Assembly (NCBI GenBank): GCA_900551505.1
Contig: URWK01000076.1
Location: 1 to 6,450, forward strand
Source: an uncultured Ruminococcus sp.
GTDB lineage: Bacteria; Bacillota; Clostridia; Oscillospirales; Ruminococcaceae
Direction of reading: 5' to 3'
Length of the DNA: 6,450 nt
Shown here: in pieces, positions 1-5,452 of the stretch
How the letters are laid out: the number at the start of each line of letters is the position of its first letter
Position numbering within the stretch: the first letter of the stretch is position 1
Position numbers and translations under genes: made by a program
The notes under the pieces: generated by a model
Seen by the model: the letters and a program-made list of their open reading frames with translations, nothing else
Database searches by the model: none
Told to the model about the DNA's origin: nothing

Positions 1-23
1 ATTTCTCAAATAAATAATTTAAC

Positions 24-29
24 TATAAT
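24..29 (+). promoter_or_regulatory. Possible -10 box upstream of cobT
   Basis: A perfect TATAAT hexamer lies about 105 nt before the cobT start in an AT-rich stretch. The matching -35 would fall at the very edge of the window (positions 1-7, ATTTCTC), which resembles TTGACA only weakly, so the promoter call rests on the -10 box alone. If real, transcription would start near 36, inside the GC-rich tract, and give a leader of roughly 100 nt. Confidence 0.3.
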
Positions 30-32
30 CTT

Positions 33-107
33 GCCCCCCGCCGGCCGGCCTCCCGGGGGTTGGTTTTATTGCCTGGCGGCCCCCCGCGGGGGGGGGCCCC
101 CCCCCCG
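33..107. other. GC-only self-complementary tract in the cobT leader
   Basis: Two almost pure G/C blocks (33-59 and 71-107) flank a short TTGGTTTTATT spacer, in a window that is otherwise AT-rich. The tract is made of nested palindromes: GGCCGGCC at 43-50, CCCGGG at 52-57, CCCCCCGCGGGGGG at 80-93, and a run of nine G followed directly by ten C at 88-106. It has no coding potential on the + strand, ends 13 nt before the cobT ribosome binding site, and does not match the conserved boxes of the cobalamin riboswitch. It may be an assembly or low-quality sequence artefact replacing the true leader, or a genuine extreme hairpin element. The sequence alone cannot decide, but homopolymer runs of this kind favour the artefact. 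Confidence 0.6.
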
Positions 108-133
108 AAAATTAATAAAAGGAGAACATATAT

Positions 134-1177
134 ATGTATGAACTTAATCAGCTTTCTGTGAAGCGGTGCAGGAAGCATTGGAATAACATTGCCAAACCTC
201 TTTACAGTCTTGGGAAACTTGAAGATTATATAATTCAGATTGCAGGAATATGCGATACAGAAAAAATTGACCTCGCCAAAAAAGCGGTAATTGTATTCTG
301 TGCCGATAACGGCGTTGTCTGTGAGGGAGTTACCCAAAGCGGAAAAGAAGTAACTGCCATTGTTGCGGAAAGTATCGCCAACGGCACGGCAAATATAAAT
401 GCTATTGCCGGAACTGTAAATGCTGATGTTTTCCCTGTTGACATGGGCATTGATTTAAATATTACCAACCCGAAAATTATTAATCGGAAAATCGCACACG
501 GCACAAAAAATATTTCAAAAGAACCTGCTATGACTAAAAAGCAGGCTGAAGATGCTATCCAGGCAGGTATTGACCTTGCAGGCGATTTCAGAAAGTCAGG
601 TTATAAAATTCTTGCAACCGGTGAAATGGGCATAGGAAACACCACTACAAGCAGTGCTGTTTCTGCTGTTCTTCTCGGATTATCTCCCGAAACTGTGACG
701 GGACGTGGAGCAGGTTTGCCGAATGACCGACTTGAACATAAAATTTCCGTTATCCGAAAAGCCATAGAAATAAATTCACCTGACCGCTCGGACGCTCTTG
801 ACGTTCTTTCCAAACTCGGCGGTTTTGATATTGCGGGAATGGCAGGAATGTTTATAGGCGGTGCAGTTCACCGTATTCCCGTAGTAATTGACGGATTTAT
901 TTCTTCCGTGTCTGCTCTGATTGCTGTAAAGTTATGCCCCGATGTCAGAAACTTTATTATTCCGTCACACACAAGCAATGAACCCGCCGGAAAACTTATA
1001 ATGCAGGCACTCGGATTTTCTCCTGTGATTGACGGAAACTTGTCACTCGGTGAAGGCACTGGTGCGGTAATGATGTTTTCACTGCTTGATTCCGCACTTG
1101 CCGTGTACAATCAGAATACCACTTTTGAGAACATAAGTATTGAACCGTATCAGGATTTCAATGCTGAGAAAGGCTGA
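134..1177 (+). CDS. cobT: Nicotinate-nucleotide--dimethylbenzimidazole phosphoribosyltransferase
   Basis: CobT transfers the phosphoribosyl group of nicotinate mononucleotide to 5,6-dimethylbenzimidazole or a similar base, giving alpha-ribazole 5'-phosphate and nicotinate. This is a cytoplasmic step of nucleotide-loop assembly in cobamide synthesis. The 347-residue length is normal for the family. Conserved blocks are visible in order: ADNGVVCEGV (57-66), TGEMGIGNTT (162-171) for phosphate and ribose binding, VTGRGAG (188-194), GGFDIAGMAG (229-238), DGFISS (253-258), SHTSNEP (278-284), and GEGTGA (306-311), whose Glu307 corresponds to the catalytic base of Salmonella CobT. The ATG at 134 is preceded by AGGAG (120-124) with a 9-nt gap. 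An ATG at 138 is out of frame. The gene is intact and sits 2 nt before a phosphatase gene, consistent with a cobT-cobC operon. No other cobamide genes are in view, so lower-ligand activation may be the only part of the pathway encoded here. Confidence 0.96.
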   Translation: MYELNQLSVKRCRKHWNNIAKPLYSLGKLEDYIIQIAGICDTEKIDLAKKAVIVFCADNGVVCEGVTQSGKEVTAIVAESIANGTANINAIAGTVNADVFPVDMGIDLNITNPKIINRKIAHGTKNISKEPAMTKKQAEDAIQAGIDLAGDFRKSGYKILATGEMGIGNTTTSSAVSAVLLGLSPETVTGRGAGLPNDRLEHKISVIRKAIEINSPDRSDALDVLSKLGGFDIAGMAGMFIGGAVHRIPVVIDGFISSVSALIAVKLCPDVRNFIIPSHTSNEPAGKLIMQALGFSPVIDGNLSLGEGTGAVMMFSLLDSALAVYNQNTTFENISIEPYQDFNAEKG

Positions 1178-1179
1178 AC

Positions 1180-1740
1180 ATGAAAGTTACTCTTATACGT
1201 CATTCAACGACCTATGGAAATTCTTTGAAAAGATATGTCGGTTGCAGGACTGACGAACCTTTAAGTAATGAGGGAAAAGCCCTTGCGGAAAGCTATCGTC
1301 CGCACTATGAAACTTCCGAAAAATTCGTTTTATTCTCAAGCCCCATGAAAAGATGTATTGAAACCTGCTCAATTATTTTTCCGGATACTACCCCGATAAT
1401 TGTAGATGACTTAAAAGAAATGAACTTCGGAATATTTGAAAACTTGAACTTTCAGGAACTCTCCGACAATTCTCAGTATCGTGAATGGGTTGAAAACAAT
1501 TGTCTGTCCCCTGTTCCTGACGGTGAAAATATTAAAACTTTTACCGAACGGTCTTTTAAAGCATTCCGCAATTGCCTGAATACTGTTCCCGAAAATTACA
1601 ATGCCGTATTCTGTATTCATGGCGGTTCGATTATGGCAATTATGAGCAGGCTCTTTCAAGGCGATTATTTTTCCTATCATGTGAAGAATTGTGAAGAATA
1701 TTCATTCTATATGACTTCTTCAACCGTCATTATGACATAA
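1180..1740 (+). CDS. cobC: Histidine phosphatase, probable alpha-ribazole phosphatase
   Basis: This is a complete 186-residue protein of the histidine phosphatase (phosphoglycerate mutase-like) superfamily. The N-terminal LIRHSTT block carries Arg7 and the phospho-accepting His8. Arg58 lies in SSPMKRCIET, Glu80 in LKEMNFGIFE is the likely proton donor, and the second histidine, His147, is in CIHGGSI. The KRYVGCRTDEPLSNEG segment (18-32) resembles CobC proteins of clostridia. With the gene 2 nt after cobT and an AAAGG ribosome binding site (1169-1173) inside the cobT end, the likely role is removing the 5'-phosphate of alpha-ribazole phosphate (or of the cobamide phosphate) late in nucleotide-loop assembly. 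The usual RHG motif reads RHS here, a conservative change that leaves all catalytic residues in place. The superfamily is certain; the substrate is inferred from operon context and could be another phosphoester. Confidence 0.85.
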   Translation: MKVTLIRHSTTYGNSLKRYVGCRTDEPLSNEGKALAESYRPHYETSEKFVLFSSPMKRCIETCSIIFPDTTPIIVDDLKEMNFGIFENLNFQELSDNSQYREWVENNCLSPVPDGENIKTFTERSFKAFRNCLNTVPENYNAVFCIHGGSIMAIMSRLFQGDYFSYHVKNCEEYSFYMTSSTVIMT

Positions 1741-1752
1741 AACTATCGCAAA

Positions 1753-1786
1753 TATTGTTTTATTTGTACAATAACTATATTTTTTT
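1753..1786 (+). terminator. Weak candidate terminator after cobC
   Basis: A short AT-only inverted repeat (TATTGT at 1753-1758, ACAATA at 1768-1773) follows the cobC stop and is followed by a run of seven T at 1780-1786. The stem is only six weak pairs and the T run starts seven bases after it, so this is a poor intrinsic terminator. It is the only terminator-like structure immediately behind cobTC, apart from the dyad at 1787-1817. Confidence 0.3.
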
Positions 1787-1817
1787 GAATGTCAGCAAAA
1801 AAAATTTGTTGACATTC
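1787..1817. repeat. 13-bp inverted repeat overlapping the -35 box (operator or hairpin)
   Basis: GAATGTCAGCAAA (1787-1799) and TTTGTTGACATTC (1805-1817) form a stem of 13 pairs with one G-T wobble around an A5 loop. The outer eight positions (GAATGTCA / TGACATTC) are perfectly symmetric. The right arm contains the whole TTGACA -35 box of the next promoter, as expected for a repressor operator. As a terminator for cobTC it fits poorly, because the T run lies before the stem (1780-1786) and only TCTTTAG follows it. The role is inferred; the symmetry is directly visible. Confidence 0.55.
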
Positions 1818-1837
1818 TCTTTAGTGTGTGATATAAT
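1809..1837 (+). promoter_or_regulatory. Perfect-consensus sigma-A promoter with extended -10
   Basis: TTGACA at 1809-1814, a 17-nt spacer, TATAAT at 1832-1837, and a TG dinucleotide at 1829-1830 one base before the -10 give both full hexamers, ideal spacing and an extended -10. Transcription should begin around 1843-1845. This drives the SleB-like hydrolase gene and indicates housekeeping-sigma, vegetative expression. The overlapping inverted repeat suggests it may be kept in check. Confidence 0.85.
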
Positions 1838-1848
1838 TAGACTCACAG

Positions 1849-2769
1849 TTGAATAAGTTAAATCGTTTAAGAATAAGGAAAATGGCGTTTACACCTGCTA
1901 TCGCTGCTATGTGTGTGGTTGCCCTCCTCGGCGGAAGCAATACTTTTGTCGAAGGTAAGGAAGTTACACTTACTGATGTCAATCAAATCGTTTCTTCATA
2001 TGACCAGTTACAAGTCGATGAAATGGATTACTACTTACAGGATGCTATGAAAAAATATAATTCGGGCAGTCCGATGCAATACATAATAAACAACATTATC
2101 GAAGCAGACAAAAAAGTTTCCGACACACCAAAAATCGCTGAACTTTTCGCACAACAGAAAGCCGTTGTAAGACTTCAGGAACAAGCCGAACTCGAAAAAT
2201 CCAAAGAAAAAATGGAACAATACGAGAAAAAGCAGGCTGAAATTATCGAACAACTCAAACAGAATGTTGAAAGGGACAGGCTCGCAAGAGAGGAAGCCAT
2301 CAGACAACAGAATGAGGAAATTGATTATTCCGCATACTATACTGAAACTTCCCTTAATCAGGAAGAATACGATATGATTTGTGCAGTTGTTCAGGCGGAA
2401 GCAGGAGGAGGAACTCTTGAATTCCGTGAATATGTTGCAGGCGTTATTTTCAACAGACTTCACAGTCCTTACTACCCGTCAACAGTTTATGACGTTCTTC
2501 ATGCTCCAGGTCAGTTTACGACAATTTCCAATTATTATGACAATACATATCCTGTAGACGATGTTACAAGAGAAGCCGTTTCAAGAATTTTTGACGGCGT
2601 TGACCTCCAGATTCTCTACAATCTCCAGTACGCATCAGCATACTGCAACCCTTATACTTCAAGTGCCAAAGGTCTTGAATGGTTTCAGAAGCTGACATTC
2701 GTTTATGAAGCAAAGTACCCTGAAAATGACCCGAATACACGTTGGGTTCACTGGTTCTTCAGAGTATAA
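1849..2769 (+). CDS. Secreted SleB-family cell wall hydrolase with coiled coil
   Basis: The 306-residue protein has three parts. The N-terminus (1-36) is signal-peptide-like, with basic residues in NKLNRLRIRK followed by the hydrophobic stretch AIAAMCVVALLGG. A highly charged, Glu/Lys/Gln-rich probable coiled coil occupies about 95-158. A C-terminal Hydrolase_2 (SleB/CwlJ-type) domain spans about 170-290, with VVQAEAGGG (180-188; Glu184 the likely catalytic acid), AGVIFNRLHS (197-206), YYPSTVYDVL and APGQFTTI (219-226). The family cleaves peptidoglycan glycan strands, best known in spore cortex lysis. No N-terminal peptidoglycan-binding domain of the SleB type is seen; the coiled coil takes that place, as in some division-linked hydrolases. 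The start is uncertain. TTG at 1849 gives a proper basic signal-peptide n-region but has no ribosome binding site and lies only about 5 nt from the predicted transcript start. ATG at 1882 has AAGGA only 2 nt before it and loses the basic residues. The promoter is of vegetative type, so a role in growth or cell separation is as likely as germination. Confidence 0.88.
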   Translation: MNKLNRLRIRKMAFTPAIAAMCVVALLGGSNTFVEGKEVTLTDVNQIVSSYDQLQVDEMDYYLQDAMKKYNSGSPMQYIINNIIEADKKVSDTPKIAELFAQQKAVVRLQEQAELEKSKEKMEQYEKKQAEIIEQLKQNVERDRLAREEAIRQQNEEIDYSAYYTETSLNQEEYDMICAVVQAEAGGGTLEFREYVAGVIFNRLHSPYYPSTVYDVLHAPGQFTTISNYYDNTYPVDDVTREAVSRIFDGVDLQILYNLQYASAYCNPYTSSAKGLEWFQKLTFVYEAKYPENDPNTRWVHWFFRV

Positions 2770-2794
2770 AAAATTGCTTAAATTTCTGTAGCAC

Positions 2795-2824
2795 TTTACT
2801 ATGCTGTAAGGTATTATATATAAT
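2795..2824 (+). promoter_or_regulatory. Possible weak promoter before the shared terminator
   Basis: TTTACT (2795-2800), an 18-nt gap and TATAAT (2819-2824) resemble a sigma-A promoter pointing toward the hairpin at 2850-2893. A transcript would start near 2831 and end at about 2899, giving a RNA of roughly 70 nt that is mostly terminator hairpin. The surrounding DNA is very AT-rich, so chance matches are expected; a second TATAAT occurs at 2838-2843. Confidence 0.2.
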
Positions 2825-2849
2825 TGGTGCATAATCCTATAATCAAAGA

Positions 2850-2899
2850 AACAGGCTATCCGATGTTCCGGACAAACATTCGGGTAGCCTGTTCTTTTT
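2850..2899. terminator. Bidirectional intrinsic terminator between convergent genes
   Basis: AACAGGCTATCCGATGTT (2850-2867) pairs with 2875-2893 to form an 18-bp stem with one G-U pair and one bulged base, closed by a 7-nt loop. On the + strand CTTTTTAT follows, ending the hydrolase transcript. On the - strand the hairpin is followed by TTCTTTGATT, and it starts four bases after the stop codon of the transglutaminase gene, so it also ends that operon. The T run at 2895-2899 overlaps that stop codon (2898-2900). Confidence 0.9.
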
Positions 2900-5435
2900 A
2901 TATCAGGTTGTCAATATATCTCATTGTGAATTGCTTCGATTGCGGAAGTTGCTTGTAAATCCTGTCTGCAAAGCCGTTTACTGTGTTCATAGCCTTTTTA
3001 AGCTCCTGTTCCGTAAGCTTAGCATTGCCGTATTCCGATTGAAGCACCATGTCAATAATTTCTGAGATTTCTTCGTAAGTAATTAATTCTGTCTTGCGTG
3101 AAACCTGCTCCTTGTATTCTTCAAATGTGGTTTCGTCACTCTTTGAAATATCCAGAAAGTCAAGCAGTTGTTCCGCATATCTGTAAATCGCTATCATTCG
3201 TTCGCCCGGTTCTCCGCTTGTCATACGCTTAATTCTAAGGTGTGTTATAACCTTGTATTTCGCAAATATCAGACCGACAACAAGCAGTATCATTACGAGG
3301 ATAACCAGAAATGAATTTATGTTTAAAGTCTTTTCTTCCGGAATCAGATTTCCCGGTATACCTGTTGTCCTCTCCCCGCTCTCAACTATAGTTGTAAAGC
3401 TTGTTTCGCCTGTAGTGGTAACTTGTGCGGGAAGATTAGCATTTTCTGTAGATACTGTGGTTTCGGGAGTTGTTATTGTCGTTGTAATCGGCGTATCTAT
3501 TGTAGTTGCAACGGGTTCTGCATTTGTTTCGTCATAACCCGGAGTAAATTCAAAAGGCATCCAGCCGAATCCGTCAATATATATTTCTGCCCAGGCGTGA
3601 GCTCTTCTGTCCTTAACAGGTATTCTGTAATTGTTTTCGTCTATGCGGTTAGTAACTGAAAAATCGTCTTTCTGTACAACGTAACCTTCAACATACCTTG
3701 CAGGGATTCCGGCTAAACGACAGAGAATTGCACCCGCCGAAGCATAGTGTGAACAATAACCCTTATGATTTTCAAGCAGAAAGTAACTTACAAAATCACG
3801 GTTTGAAGGTGTCTTTCCCGGCGACAATGTATATTCCGTATCTGCATGAATAGCATCTTTTATAAGGCAAAGTTTATCATAGATTGAAAGACTGTTCGCT
3901 TCTGTAATGTCCGCATATTTTTCTCTGATTTGCTGTATTCCGTTGCTGTCAGGCAACTGTGTATAATATTCATGCACGAATTTCTCATATTCTTCAAGCC
4001 CTGCAACACTTTGATTTTTCCAGACTTCTGTTTTCAAGGCTTCTTCATGCCCCAACATTCCTATAAACTCGAATGAATAATCTTTCTTGTCATCATACTG
4101 AATTGTTGTATCCGAAATATAGTTGTAATTGCCCGACATAATGCCATACGGAACATAATTGTATCTGTGACCCTTTTTACCGTTTATCTCAATATCTATT
4201 TTGTACTTGCCGAATGGAGAATTTACTGAAGAATAAGGCGGATAAAGGACTTGACTGACTGTATTCATCACATCGCCGACCAACGTCTGAGGGTGAATAT
4301 TATTTTCTGCAAGCCTGTCAAGCATTTCACTGTTATTTTTCTGTTCAGACCTACTCATCATATTCCAGCTTTTACCTGTATACTTTGAGCCTGTGTAACC
4401 TTTCATATAAATTCCGTCAGGTATGGCATTGCCATCTGTATGAACCGTTACCGTCAGGTCAAGCTTGTTCTTGAAGTTGATTTCCGTATACTGCCCAAGC
4501 TTTCCCGGATTGGCTGTTGTTCCGTTACCTATGGAAGTTCTGAGTAATGTAAAGTTTGAGATAAACTCATCAAATGAAAATTCATCTACATATGTTTCAA
4601 TTTCCTGACTTAGCTTATCAATTTTTTCTGTACGTTCATAGCCCATTATCTGCGGTATCAGAATTGAAAGCGTTATCGAAATAAGCGTAATCAGCGAAAC
4701 ATACAATGTAAGCCCCGAAACTACATTGAATTTAATGTTCTTTTTCGCATAGAACGTATTTTCTTTTCTTATAAAACCTGTCTTGTCCCTCGAAGCGAAA
4801 CTTCCATGCCCCGAAAGGCTCAGTGCAAAGAGCGTTGCCCAGAACAGTATGAGTAACATTACTGCCGGATAACTCGGAACTATGCCCTTGTAAAGCCCGA
4901 TTTCGAGGAACGGAAAAGTAATCAGAAACCCTAAAATAAAGCTGTGCCTTATGTACGCTATATAGCACAGAACCATTGTCAGCAGAAACATCATAAATAT
5001 GAAAAATACCGTTGTCACAAGTTCCGTGTTTACGCTTTCGTCAATCCTGTAATACTGTATGCCGTTCCCCATATTGTTCAGTTTCTGTATGATTACGTTG
5101 TAAGTAACCTTATAGCCGAGAATGAAAATTTCCTTGCACTTGAAAAATATCATCTCATATATAAAGCTTAGTGGCAACAGCACAACCCACATTTTTTTAT
5201 TCATCATGAAAATTGTACTCATGACCACAAAAAACGCCGTTGTAAAAAGATATATCAGATTCCTGTCAACTTGAAATGAAAATAGACTCAGAAACGTTGA
5301 AAGCAATCCGAATACCGCCGAGAACGCAATAAATATAAGCGGAACTTTGCTGAAAATGCTTTCTTTCTGCCTGATTGAAACCGAAATACTGTCTTTAAGT
5401 TCAATGCCGTTTTTGGCTGAAACTACTTTTTTCAA
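2898..5435 (-). CDS. Membrane-anchored transglutaminase-like protein (TgpA/YebA type)
   Basis: This 845-residue protein has the TgpA layout. A basic N-terminus is followed by about six to eight membrane segments (roughly 30-52, 57-77, 82-98, 138-161, 165-182, 189-207, 238-262), then a large outside domain. Within that domain the transglutaminase core carries Cys561 in KGYCSHYASAG, His613 in RRAHAWAEIYI, and DGFGWMPFEFTPGY, where Glu629 takes the place of the catalytic-triad Asp. A Thr-rich linker (about 643-692) leads to one further membrane segment (708-727) and a cytoplasmic DUF4129-like tail (728-845, with YGNAKLTEQE). Family members are thought to act as proteases, amidases or cross-linkers on the outer face of the membrane; the substrate is unknown. 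The start is TTG at 5435, 10 nt after GGAGG. A closer ATG at 5442 is in another frame and soon meets a stop. The gene lies 15 nt after a DUF58 gene, the usual partner, and ends at a shared terminator. It appears intact. Confidence 0.92.
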   Translation of the reverse strand: MKKVVSAKNGIELKDSISVSIRQKESIFSKVPLIFIAFSAVFGLLSTFLSLFSFQVDRNLIYLFTTAFFVVMSTIFMMNKKMWVVLLPLSFIYEMIFFKCKEIFILGYKVTYNVIIQKLNNMGNGIQYYRIDESVNTELVTTVFFIFMMFLLTMVLCYIAYIRHSFILGFLITFPFLEIGLYKGIVPSYPAVMLLILFWATLFALSLSGHGSFASRDKTGFIRKENTFYAKKNIKFNVVSGLTLYVSLITLISITLSILIPQIMGYERTEKIDKLSQEIETYVDEFSFDEFISNFTLLRTSIGNGTTANPGKLGQYTEINFKNKLDLTVTVHTDGNAIPDGIYMKGYTGSKYTGKSWNMMSRSEQKNNSEMLDRLAENNIHPQTLVGDVMNTVSQVLYPPYSSVNSPFGKYKIDIEINGKKGHRYNYVPYGIMSGNYNYISDTTIQYDDKKDYSFEFIGMLGHEEALKTEVWKNQSVAGLEEYEKFVHEYYTQLPDSNGIQQIREKYADITEANSLSIYDKLCLIKDAIHADTEYTLSPGKTPSNRDFVSYFLLENHKGYCSHYASAGAILCRLAGIPARYVEGYVVQKDDFSVTNRIDENNYRIPVKDRRAHAWAEIYIDGFGWMPFEFTPGYDETNAEPVATTIDTPITTTITTPETTVSTENANLPAQVTTTGETSFTTIVESGERTTGIPGNLIPEEKTLNINSFLVILVMILLVVGLIFAKYKVITHLRIKRMTSGEPGERMIAIYRYAEQLLDFLDISKSDETTFEEYKEQVSRKTELITYEEISEIIDMVLQSEYGNAKLTEQELKKAMNTVNGFADRIYKQLPQSKQFTMRYIDNLI

Positions 5436-5444
5436 TTTCCATGC

Positions 5445-5452
5445 ACCTCCTT
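5445..5452 (-). promoter_or_regulatory. Strong ribosome binding site for the transglutaminase gene
   Basis: On the - strand AAGGAGGT (5452 to 5445) overlaps the TAA stop of the DUF58 gene (5453-5451). It sits 10 nt before the TTG start at 5435 but only 3 nt before an out-of-frame ATG at 5442-5440. The near-perfect match to the 16S rRNA tail supports TTG as the functional start and suggests translation re-initiation after DUF58. Confidence 0.8.

Noticed and set aside
71..107. GC tract as an intrinsic terminator of an upstream gene
   Set aside because: The stems are strong, but the bases that follow on the + strand are GAAAATT rather than a T run, and no upstream gene is visible in the window.
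23..337. 104-residue reading frame on the - strand
   Set aside because: It crosses the GC tract, giving low-complexity GGGAPPRGGPPG, and lies antisense to the clearly real cobT. It has no convincing ribosome binding site or family resemblance.
2035..2463. 142-residue reading frame on the - strand
   Set aside because: It is antisense to the coiled-coil region of the hydrolase gene. Its Phe/Leu-rich composition is the mirror of Glu/Lys codons on the other strand.
3440..3510. Possible tandem repeat in the Thr-rich linker
   Set aside because: The codons are irregular and no fixed repeat unit is visible; this is low-complexity protein sequence, not a DNA repeat array.
3253..3659. Two reading frames on the + strand (Val/Ser-rich and Cys-rich)
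   Set aside because: They are antisense to the Thr-rich linker and catalytic core of the transglutaminase gene; their composition follows from the repeated Thr codons on the opposite strand.
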